Origin: Apostichopus japonicus
Lineage: Eukaryota; Echinodermata; Holothuroidea; Aspidochirotida; Stichopodidae
Reading direction: 5' to 3'
Length of the DNA stretch: 64,000 nucleotides
Assembly: GCF_037975245.1 (NCBI RefSeq)
Contig: NC_092563.1
Coordinates: 13,196,001-13,260,000, forward strand
Below are positions 36,687-48,400 of this stretch, one piece after another. Position 1 is the stretch's first letter; every line of letters starts with the position of its first letter. The position numbers and the translations under genes were made by a program. Below the pieces are notes generated by a model. That model ran no database searches and was not told where the DNA came from. It saw nothing but the letters and a program-made list of their open reading frames with translations.

Positions 36687-36929
36687 AGGTTCACCAGGCG
36701 CGTAGCCAGGAATTTGCCAAGGGAGGGGCGAAACTGTAGATTCGGCATTGCAAACTATCTAAGCGGAGCGCCACCATGGTTGGCGGTTGCATTTTAGCAT
36801 TTTCTCTTTTGAAAATACTAGCAATATCATAAAAACATTAAAAATTTTTTTTTTAAATATGCTCAAGGGGGGGGGGGGGGCGGCTGCCCCCTTCGCCCCC
36901 CCCCCCTTGGCTATGCGCCTGAGGTTCAC
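36687..36929. mobile_element. hAT-type MITE, 227 bp, with perfect 8-bp target duplication
   Basis: AGGTTCAC occurs immediately left (36687-36694) and right (36922-36929) of the element 36695-36921. Its ends are CAGGCGCGTAGCCAGG and, reverse-complemented from the right, CAGGCGCATAGCCAAGG. An 8-bp target duplication with CAG-starting ends is diagnostic of the hAT superfamily. The interior holds A/T and G14 (36867-36880) tracts and the shared module ACTATCTAAGCGGAGCGCCA at 36754, but no coding sequence. Confidence 0.92.
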
Positions 36930-39900
36930 CGAGAACATAATGCAAACAGTACATTACGTCATAGGAGATGTTACATGAACGGCTATAGGGGGTGTTCCCT
37001 TACCAGTATTAATGTCTGTTGCCCTGGCAACTAATAATACTAAGGTATTATCATCAGAAATACGATATCCAAAGACCTGTTATAATTTTGTATCGTCAGT
37101 AATAGCCGATGTTTCATTCAATATTTCTTTTACTGATAACAGACATAACCAAATCCTGTTATTGGAATTTCAGCGATGAACCCCTTCTTAAATTCAGTCA
37201 CCGAAATTAGTCTAATTGAATATGAAGGCTTTAATTAAAGTTACGAGGCAGATGAAAACGTATCGATTATGAATTAATATTGATTGAGTAGGTCTTGAAG
37301 ACACAAGCCTGATTGTAATCGGCCGCCTTTTACCTTTTGAAATGGCAGAATATGATCTAATTTTCGATGGAATATGCTAATCGCAGAAGTCGTTGTTTAA
37401 ACACACTTACTGGTAAATTTTATGTGTATCTTTTGGTCATCAAACTCAAATCCACCGCCTCACGACATGTGTGTAGCAGAGCTAAAAATTTCTAAATTTG
37501 ATGGGAGTTTAACTGAACAAATTAACTATCCACTGAGGGGGGGGGGGGGATTCTGAGAACCATGTACATATTATTGATATTCTAAATGAACAAAACATTG
37601 ACAGTTTAATGTTAACATTTCAAGTGTATTGATTTTCTAAGCAAAGACAATACAGTAACATAACAATGAAGAGCTTGGTGTATTTCTTATCTTGTTACAG
37701 TAGTTACATATTTGAAGTTGGTAACAAGGGTTATTTTCAGCTTAAAAGTAAAGAATATTTACCTCTTCCATTCAAGTGTCACATTGTTTATCACTCGATG
37801 TAAGTCAAAAGTTAGAATATCTCAGGATGGATCAGAAGTATATTCCATTAGAAAGGCTTGCCTGTCCCACTGTAAAACAAGCTGCCCTGACTCTTTAAGT
37901 AGCCTTCAAACATGTACCACTTGTGCATAATGTTCAATGCTGAATCTAATACCATGGGTGTATCAAGTCTTATGTATTGTTGGCAGACCAGGCAAGTTGT
38001 GCATGGAACAGGTCCTCTATTTCGCACACAATGATTTAACAGGTTTTAGGTGGTGCTCAATTAGAGAATTTATAGTATATTTTCTTCTATGAACTTAAGC
38101 CTTCCTAAGCTATATGTGAACCACACCCCTCATCCCCCTCCCCCACCTTCCCCAATTTGATTGTGGTGAGCTGAAATTTTTGAATTTGCAGATCTTGGTA
38201 CTACTTCTACATCCTCAGGATTGACCAATTGCTGGAGACCCTCTTCACTCTGTATAATAGTATTGTACCGATGTTAATGTAGTAACATTATTGTAAATAA
38301 TTACTGCGATTCCTTATTCTTCTGGTTAATACAAAGTCCGCTCATGTGATAATAGTTACGTTAGGTATATATACACGTACTTATGGTAAGTGTATATATA
38401 CATTAAACATTTTAAGTCTTCAGTTTCACGTAGTAATGTGAATTGTATCACTGCGCTGTATGGAAGGCACGCTAGCGTGGTGCATCCCAGCCATCACTCA
38501 TTAGCCTGGGGTGTCGGCTTAACTGAGAGACATGAACAGAAGTCAACGATAAAGTATTGCGTTTTGGTAATAACAAATGATATATGGAAGATAATATGAT
38601 TGGTTCTGTGTCCTAGCTCAAACCTTGAATAATAGGGCGCTGCCATCTCAGGTTGGATCCAATACTTAAATGATCTCGTTGGGTTGGTGAGTACATTGGT
38701 GGTTATGTATTGTAAGTGGTTGAGAATCGAGACCCCAAATAGTGTCTACCAATTATTACCTGGTGGCAAACGTAAATGATTCAAACGCTGAGTGGAGTGA
38801 TTTCCATGATATCATTCATTCATCTGAAACTATCTGTTATGATCATTCAAGTGTTATTATACTGTTGATATCAAGAGGTAGTGTTCCTCAGTAATAGTTT
38901 AACTCAAGGCTATTGCCTTGTTGTCCTATAGATCACTGTGGTAAAATGGTACAAAGGGTGTCCCATGAATCATGAGATGGTATACCTAATTAGGATTTGT
39001 TTTGACATATAACCAAAGTGTTATCATTCATGTGAAAGATACTTTCAGTCATAACATTAGGTTATTTTGGTGTTCTTGTTGATATTCGTATTTCACAATA
39101 TTCATGTTTCAGGAATTCATATTTAAACTGTGTTTATGTTGATGTTATTGATGTTTCCGATCTTAACCGTTGGGCTTATCCACCTCATCCCCTTCCCTCT
39201 CGGATGCGTCCCAGCACTATGCTAGTGCTTGCAGCCATCACCTAACACTAGAGATCAGCAAGGAGACTCAAAGCAAAAGAAACCAGACAAAAAGTAAATA
39301 TTTAGATAAAATATCTTTTGTATTGTTAGTTTAAACAACTTGAACTGAGCCTAACAAATGGACAAAGAACTGACCTTTCACTTACCTTAAAGGATACATC
39401 ACATAAAATATTGCTGTATTCAATCTTATAAATTCAATATCCTAGTATAAATTTCTCCCAATGATATATAGGTTATTACAAAACGAAAGAAAAAAAAAAG
39501 AAATGAAAAGAAAGAAGAAATATATTAAAAACTGTTAACTCAATTTTGATAGAATAAATCTCCCACAAACAATAGTGAGATCTTCACGAAAATTCTTCGG
39601 AACAGCTTTCATACCAAACGTCACAAGGGTTTATGAAAACTTGTTTAACAATTTTTAAGATTCATAAATTGTCCAATATTGACATGTTTACAGTCTGAAC
39701 CATAATCAAGTGGTGATTTTCTATAAAGACTGATATTTTTTATTAACCGTGATGAAGTGCAACAAAATTTGCTATTACATTTAGACTTGATACATGGATG
39801 AAGTGGATAGTTAAATCGAAGTGCATCTTGTACGCACTGCAAAGATACACAATCATGGAACGATAGGAATTAGTGAAGACATCGACACGTGGTCATTCAA

Positions 39901-42159
39901 AAAGTGAAGTTCAAATCTTTTGATGGGCAGAATTAGGAGGGAAATGCCAAGAATTCCCTATAAGTTAAAGTGACATTTTTCTACCATCCTTTGTCGAGTA
40001 AAATAGCGTCTCATAGGTTTATGTATTGAGCAATGTAACTACATTGCTCAAGAGGGGTGTGGGAGGGGGATGTAACGGCAGAAAATCGTTCCAATTCATG
40101 ACCATAAACACAGAGAAAAACACTTAGAAGAAGAAGAAATAACAAAAGCCAAAAAGACTGTTTAAAATTCCACATGAGGTGCCCTAGTTACAATACTTCC
40201 TCGTAATTTCCTTTGTCCATCACTATAAATGAACGACAGTCACTCGGGTAATGGAAGGATAGGCCAGCCTACACTATCAAGGATTATGTGTGATGAGTAA
40301 ATTATTCCTTCAAAATCTATCTCTTCTTGGATGTATCATGTTGTACGGTCGAATTGAAGCTCGGGCTAAATCGTGATGGTATCTTATGCCGTGTTACCTT
40401 GAGAAGGGGAAAACTGCTCAGATGTTATTAGCACAGAAAAGAAGCTTTCTTAAAAGACTGTGTTATGTTATATTTAAATTGCATAATATCAAACAGTGAT
40501 CAGCTCATTCATTGCACATTTGAATGAGACTTGTCAAACGTGACATGTCTGTACATTGAAACCAGTGTTATTATATGTACTTGAAAGAAAGCAATTATAT
40601 ATATGCTTAAGTTACATACACTTGACCAAAAAAATTTACACCACTTATGTTACGCTCTCTCCTTCAACCCTCGCTACTCCTCTTTCTAAATGTTACTAGA
40701 AAACGACAAAGACCATGCAAAAAGCAATCTCTTCTTTCACATGATCTCTCTTGCCAAAGGCAGTGACAGTGACATGCTTAAAACTATCAACAGTCTGCTA
40801 AGGTCAGAAGGTTGTACTTCAGCTTTGACGAGTAATCGCTTCTGGAAATGTAACCAAAGAAGAGCTTATGAAAATCATTTAAATATAATCATCTTGCAAT
40901 GTGCAATGACGGCATGCTGAGGGCCTCAGCTAAGAGCAAACCTGAACCAATCCACAACATGAATGTCGTCTACAATCAGCAAAACCACACAAGAGGCAAA
41001 CTGTCGAACAGGTTTTCACAGGAGTAATTGTGAACATTGTAACTGAAGAAATGAAGAGCCGACTAAGGGAAAGAGAGTTTCAAGTGCTTTCCCATTAATT
41101 TATTTAATTCTGCTGCCTTTTCAAGAAATTCCTCTCTGCAGGATCCGTGTGACATGGCCCACTGTAATGCTTCACAATACATTCACAGGCAGGGGTGGTT
41201 CTCATTGAGCTTTGCAGATTATAGACAACCTATGGATTACAAATGTCATCAACTTGTTTGGTCCTGAATGTGGGGACCAATCCTCAGAAATGTTTAATAC
41301 TCTGCTAGTTACATTCCCAGCCAGAAGCCTATCGTGGTAAACCCATTGTCTCAGATGAAGCACTGGTATATGGCATGTGACAGCTTCTTATTACAAAAGC
41401 GTTTCTTTATCCATTAGAATGGGAATTACCTACCAGAGCGACCCATATGTTATTTTGGAAGAACATTATTTCTGATCAACTCAACACATTTGCCTTCAAG
41501 TCAATGATCTTCTAATCCGCAGCATGGATCTGTCATTAGTCCTTGTCTATGCAAGATGTGACCATAGCGATAAGAATGTATCTATACAGCTTTTGCAAAT
41601 CAATGAGGTATTTTCAGATATCCCTTGCCAAATCGCAGAGTGCTGATTTCGTGCAAGAGAGACAAACGAACATGTCATAAGACACTTTGCCACGGCCTGT
41701 ATACTTGTCTCTTGAATCGGCAGGACGTCCATGAATAGTCGGAGAGAGGACATCCATCCACAGAGACGAGCCTGCAGAACTGAGCAGCAATCCTGACACA
41801 GGTTGGCAATGATGGAAATGGACTAAACTGGTGGTTCCTGAGGAAAACAAACACAGACAATCATAGTTTGGATGTTCGTCATCAGGGTTTGCTACATTCA
41901 TATGCATGAAAAAGTAAGAACATTTCACACTAGGTTTCTGTGGTATGTCAATTATTATCATGAAACAGTTTTCTCTTAACACATAATAGGAATATCAAAT
42001 TAAGAAACCCCCACCCTCCCCTCCCAAAAAAAGAAACCTCATTTTCAAATAAATATTTACTTGGGTAACACAACAGATTATGAAGCAAAGACAGGGGATT
42101 GCTGAATTCTTTGTCAGAATTCCATTTTTTAAATTGTGTGGCATTCTGTAACCTTAGGA
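36930..42159. other. AT-rich intergenic sequence downstream of PPP4R1
   Basis: About 5.2 kb. A G-run lies at 37,538-37,549 and a palindrome at 40026-40051. The segment 41,600-41,840 is GC-richer and starts (minus strand) with a good splice acceptor, TTTTCCTCAG at 41838-41847, so it could be an alternative last exon of PPP4R1. No other gene is recognised. Short frames at 40690-40920 and 41614-41982 have no known domain. Confidence 0.4.
40026..40051. repeat. Perfect 12-bp inverted repeat with 2-nt spacer
   Basis: TTGAGCAATGTA, AC, TACATTGCTCAA. The spacer is too short for a stable hairpin loop of full arm length, so in DNA this is a near-palindrome or dimer site. No associated gene. Confidence 0.7.
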
Positions 42160-42165
42160 TTTATT
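42160..42165 (-). terminator. Candidate polyadenylation signal AATAAA of PPP4R1
   Basis: AATAAA on the minus strand (GTGAAATAAATCC), about 113 bases downstream of the read-through stop codon at 42278. The position is plausible for a short 3' UTR. No transcript evidence. Confidence 0.4.
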
Positions 42166-42277
42166 TCACCATAACATTTATATGTTAGGCTACCTAAATT
42201 GCCATCATAATGAGACAATAAGTGGACAATCTTCCTTTGAGCAAGAACACAAACTGCACTGATAGTCATTGTTCTAC

Positions 42278-42447
42278 TCAGGGCAAGCTATAAGATGACA
42301 AAGTACTCACATCGTCTGGAATGGTGGTTTCGCCGATGGGTGCCAGCCTGGAATAGTAACCGACATCGGCATCTTCATCCTCAGCGAGTTTAGAGAGCAC
42401 CTCCATCAACCTCTCCCGATGAGGGTTGAGTGTAGTAGTGAAGTAAA
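42278..42447 (-). CDS. PPP4R1: PPP4R1 exon N (last), residues 950-1005 and stop
   Basis: Acceptor TCCTATCTGACAG. Completes Val950 and encodes YFTTTLNPHRERLMEVLSKL, then AEDEDADVGYYSRLAP and IGETTIPDD, then continues VSTLSSYSLP to TGA (42278-42280). The tail resembles the vertebrate ending DAMSTASSTY, favouring read-through. However, DD|GTGAGT at 42310-42311 is also a good donor. Splicing there to an acceptor at 41838 would end the protein DDEPPV. Confidence 0.8.
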
Positions 42448-45400
42448 CTGTCAGATAGGAAACATATAAACAAAACATCACAAAAGCTACCAAGAAAGCA
42501 TACCGGATAATAGCATAACTTATTATCTCCTGGTTAAACCATACCATCAATCATAGATTCATCGACAGGTGTGACTCATGTAGATTTGAAAATATCAGGA
42601 AAATATCAACTTCGTAACCAGAAACAGAATCCAATTAAATCTCATCAGCTTTGTAATCTTTGCAGTTATTATCAAGCTGAAACTTTCAATCATGGTAAGT
42701 TCTTCTTCAAAGGCATTCCTGGAGATTGCCTCTGGAGAAGATCCTTCTAGAATGAAGATTTGTCTCCATCTTAATCTTCAAAACGAGGGTTTTAGGTCAT
42801 TTCATATTCACGTATGCAGCCTATTTGAAACATGACCAGACGAAAACAAATGTGTCGCTGAGAGTTATTGATGGGTTGAGTAATCAGTCGTACCAAAAAA
42901 AAAAAAAAAAATCCAGCAAAAGAAAATCTCCCTGTATTAATGGCTCTAATGCGTATCACCGAATCTTTAATAATAAATTCATTCTCAATAATTGATTTCA
43001 TGAGTAGCGGGTTCATCGCAGTCTTCACATTTAGACAGGAAACATTATCAATCGTCAATGACGCGTCACTTCAGAAAAAGTCTTAAGAAATCTATGCTGT
43101 CAATTCCAAAGAGGATTATTTTGTTCCCATCAAGTGTTGAGAAGAAGGTCCACTTACCTAGGGGCATGACAGACTGAGCCAACGTCCGAGCCAACGTTAT
43201 CCTAACATTTGGAATGGGATCTAATGATAGGTCTAACAAGCTCGGCAAAAAATCCATCGCAAACTGATCCATATCCAGCGACTGCTCTTCAATAAATTTC
43301 TGACAGATGTGGACGAACCTACAGGATGAAACAAGATGGCAAGTTAACATCGTGAATTCAAGTCTTATAACAATATTTAAACCAGCAGCCCACCTCCCTC
43401 ATTTGATCTTTTACAGTCCATCTTTGTTCCTCAGATTCAGTTAATAGCATCAATTAAAAATCGGAATGCTTATACATCTCTCGCATACATAATGCTTTGC
43501 TTGAAGCTCATTAGTATTAGGCATAAAAATTCTAACAAAAACTGCCACAACATGATAAAAAGTACTCAAAGTACTGTTCCCGGTGGGAGCCTGCAACTTC
43601 CAAACTACTTCCAGATATTAAGTAGTGATTTAAATGTTCTGGTGTGGTAGTAAAATGGATCACGAGGTGTCTGGGCCAATACCGACACCCACTGATAATG
43701 GTTCGACACAAGTCAACCTATATATGTCGATGAAACTGTGAACAGAGTAACCTGGGTCTTAGTCTGGTAAAGCTTGTGGTACTTACGCTTGTCTCTCGAA
43801 CCATTTCTCGCTTTGAGCAAATTTGTCCTGTAACTGTCTGATAATGCCATTCATTAGTTCCAGATTCCCTGAGGCAGCCACTATGCGTGATACACGGCTT
43901 ATCTGAAACAGAAGTTAAAATGCAAAAATTTGTTGCTCACTGGGAAGACGACCATTGCATACTCACTTGAATATCCCTTACATGAAAATTTAAATTTAAA
44001 ACACTTTCTCTTCTTCTGCTGAGTTCAACAACTCCCATTAACTGTCAAACAATTGGCCATTGACTGATTATGCTTTTATAAGGCATTTACCATGGTTTAC
44101 ATTCAATACACTTAAGCAATCACAGAACTGCCTCTTCCCAGGAGCATAGTCAGTACCAACGAATACATTACCGCCCACTGCTGTTTTAAGTCTGAATTTA
44201 AGGATTAACTGCAGGGGCGCACCCACACATCAACTGTGGGGTTCCAAGTTACAAATACATCCACATTTGTTTTCCTTGCAAGATATTAACTTTGAAAGTT
44301 ACTAGGCGGCGGCCAACATCTGATCCATTGCGTGATATTCCAGTGTCAAGTGAAAGTCTCAAAGGGTTAGCTACTGCTAGTTTTACTTTTTGACAGAATG
44401 ATGAGCAGCTTATGGACTATTTCGGTAACATTTACTCTCAGCAGCATATGATTGGTGCCCAAGATGACACTTAAAATCTACTGTCATGCATATGTAGAGA
44501 AATCATAGCATGCAGTAGCCAAAGGGAAGGAATTAAATTACAAGTTCACAGGTTAACTTATCCATTGAGAACATTTATTAGCACAAGAAATAGAAACGTT
44601 TACCTAAAAACATCCACCGTTACATAACTATAGCTTAAAATTGTTCTGTCTAGTTAGCCAATGTAAGCTGTGAAGGGGGCAGCAGAGTTCGTTATGGTTC
44701 AAGTGTTGTTAGCTTGCAGGTCCAGGCAAAAGAAAGTGACAAATATGTGTAAAGACCTCCTCCAGGCCTTTCACACCTCTGGAAACATTCATGTTATGTT
44801 GAAGAATTTGCATGGTAATCATTTCAAACTATAAGCGCTGTCAATTTGTAGGATGGAAGAAGAGTCCTTACCAGTTTATAAGCCATAAATCTGACATCCG
44901 CTACTCTGTCACACGCTAACTCCATGGCAATGTGTAAGATGTTATCGTAGACTTCCCTTGGTGAGTAAAAGTCACACATGTCTATCAGTTGCCTGCAATG
45001 ATAAGACCAAACAATTCATTAATCAATGTCAGAAGCAAAAATGTTTGTAGATGTTTAAAGCTATGGACTAATACAGATATGATGATATGGATTAATATAT
45101 GATGATATTTTACTTGGGTTGCAGGATACAGACAACCTCCCCCCCCCCCCCCCCGATTCTGCTGAATAATCAAGGTTGGGTTCAACTCATAGAATAGCAT
45201 TAGGCCCCAGACACTGACTAGATTACATTTACTCAAACAAAATCATAATAAAGAAAGAGTAAGAGAGTTAATCATAAGAACCCCAGCTGTTTAATCTTTT
45301 TGAGTTTGCTACTTTGTGTCTGCCCACACAGAGTAATTGGAAAGAAAGACAATAGTACCTGGACATGCCGTTAATTTCGTCATTCATCAGGATAAACAAG

Positions 45401-48400
45401 GTTAGACAAAATCATCCGTGGGTTTGCCCACACATAATAACAAGATAATCACTGCTTTCTGGGACACAGATTTGCACTGGACTAAATGCTGAGAAACATA
45501 CTGATTGGTAACAATCCCAAACAGTTTTCAACCACACAGACGGTCTCTCACATTAGATGGAGGTTGACAAACGATTTCAAAACTTACGACCAAATGCAAT
45601 TACAAATCTTTATTGAAAGTCTCCAGACCACTTACTCTGCTAGTTCTAGCCGGAACCTCCAATTTCTTTGGTTGTCTGTCGTTAAAAAATCATTCATACG
45701 GTTTAAATACTGCTGACGGAGTTGAGGTCTGAGAAGCTGAAATCAATAAGAAATGGAGAATGAAGGTTTGAAGGGTGAAAACGAAGACATTTCGGGTACC
45801 AATGAAACAACTTATCATGTGACACAGTGTATGTGTTATCTATGCAAAGGATGACTCGAAGCCAGCACATTCATCTTGATACATTATACTTAAAGGGGGG
45901 GGGGGGCAGGCGGGGAATGTACTAGCAACTTCTATGTAGTTATTGAGGTTTTCCAGGTAAGCACCTTTTACGCTAACATCAAACTGTGGAATGCTCTTTT
46001 AAGGCTTCAAAGACAATGTTTTGTAAAATGTATAACATTATCTTCTAACTTCATATACACAAGAGAGCACACTTAGACGACATTCAACTACATTTGACAG
46101 AAATTGTGATTTATTTCAAAACTGTCATTTTATATTATCAAAGTCTTTTGTATTGTATTGCATCTGAGGACCCAACATGCCAGTCTGTGCAATTAGACTT
46201 AATAGTCCAGTCACTTCATTCATAAACCTCACTTGCATATGGGTCATTCCTAAACAAATTTGAAGTGCTATCCCTTCAATTATGCATTACTTGGATTGAC
46301 AGCATACTTTTACATACAGACAATTCATAAATACAAACTGCCAATCACACAGGAGGTTGCAGAATGGAAGTATGTGTCAGAATAGAATTAAAAACTTAAA
46401 TTCAAGAATGATGGAGCAAATAGAAATAATCTGGAAAACTGTTTTCCATAGCGTCTGAGGATCAATTGTGATGACCTCATCGAAAGCATCAAGTTTCCTC
46501 ACCTTAACAAAATCTGCAAAGTGTTTTAGAACGCCTATCCTGACTTCGTCGAGATCCTTCAGGAAACCGTTGAAGATGGGAACGAGATCTAGAGATGTAA
46601 TTTCATCGCCCAGGATGAGAGCCATCTCATGGATTGAGAAAGCCAGTGTCCGACGTACTTTCCACTGAAAGGAGACAAATATGTACAAATAAGATAACAT
46701 GATTGACCCTGTTCTTGAGAAGGTTCAGTAGGAGAAGATAAATTGGTCACAAGCCGACCTTACTGAACCAGGTTATGTTTTTTGGAACCCCAAAATGTAG
46801 CAGAAATCCACGATACACTGAAAGTGCTTTCAATAGTCCTACTATTAATCCGAAGACAATTGATATCAAATCTATGAGGTTAAACGAGGATGAAGTTTTC
46901 ACCATGATTCCTTAGAGCCAAAGCTAGAAACGTCAGACGTGTAGGAAAACAGCTGTGGTGGGATTTGGGAACAAATAACAAATATCAAATCAAGTGAGAG
47001 TCACTCTCCATCGATGGCTTTATCTCCAAGGAATATCTGAAGACGAGCTGAACTTGCCCATAGCTCCCTACATTATAACCATCTAGAGTAAATATCACGC
47101 TACAGTTACAATCCTAGTTTTCTGTCTGTCCATGAACAACTTTTACTGACGAATCACAGTGTGCAATCTCTCTGGCATACATGAACTATTTTAATAATCA
47201 AGGTTACATCAACCTTAAAAGCGTTAAGTCAGATCAATTTTACAATGTTATTCCTTAACAACATACCATGTTAACGCAGCATTAGTGTCCCTAGTCAAAT
47301 TCCTTGTCAAGGACTCCACAAAACTCAAGATTTTTTGGAAAATTTTCTAACTGCAATTTTTACCATGTGATCAATACTTAACAGGAACAGTGTCTGCGAG
47401 ATGAATGCTAGAGGATCGCACACAGCCATTTTGGTTACTCGCTGCCTCACCCAGAAAACAAATCTTTGAATCAGGTTTCACTTTGACGTTCATTACATTA
47501 CGTTCCTTTTTGAAGGAACACCTGATAGGACCAAACATACACAAAAATAAGCTGCTCTAAAAGCACATTAGAAAATATGTGAACTCCGTCTGAACATATC
47601 AACAACTTACTTGCATGTCTGAGGCTAGGGTGTCATAGACGTCTTTCAAGCATGGCCAATTCTGTCTTCCTAAAGTGAGGGCAACGCCAGGCAGGCTGTA
47701 CGCACAATGTTTAGCTATCTCTGTGTCTACGGTCTGAGCTCTGGTGGGATCCGTCATCGATAAGTACTGCTCTAGAAGCTGCTCTGGAATAACATTCTGG
47801 GAAAATTCAGAAGAGGGTAATTTAGGGGAAATAAGAACAATACAAGAACAATGTTATGTGTGACAGAGGGGACTAACGATAATAGCAACACTTGGGATCT
47901 TTAAATGTTGCTCAAGCTCTGATTGCAAAATGCCAAGCATATTTTATACACCTATGAGATAACTAAAAAAGACAATGAATTGGGGCAGGTCATCAGAAGC
48001 AATAAGATGGGTAAATTTGTGTGACTTGCTCAGAAGCTGAACAAATGTGGTAATCAATGCCAGGGGCTAAAAACATACTATTTCCGTTCTTTGTATTTAC
48101 AACCCCGCTTCATTCTCACTCATGTGTGTGTATCAGTAAAATTGAAACACCAACTCACCTGAAATTTCGTGAGAGAGAGCTTGGAGTCACCATGCAGTCC
48201 CTGTCTGTCCTCCACAGACTGTGACCAGTACGGTAACTGTTCTTCCATGACCCCGTTGACAAACCCCACTCCCTTATCTTCCAGGGATGCTCCGATCACG
48301 TGATTCGTTCCGATGTTCGTCACAGTCTCAGACTCGTAGACGGACTCGTTCTCTTCTGCCCTGTGCACGTTCACGCCTGCCGACTGCAGCGATTCGTGAG

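Noticed and set aside
41614-41982. 122-codon minus-strand frame as an independent gene
   Set aside because: No recognisable domain and low-complexity Ser/Cys content. If transcribed, it more likely belongs to the 3' end of PPP4R1.
44215-44250. Further hAT end (CAGGGGCGCACCCACAC)
   Set aside because: No matching inverse end or target duplication was found nearby, so a mobile element cannot be supported.
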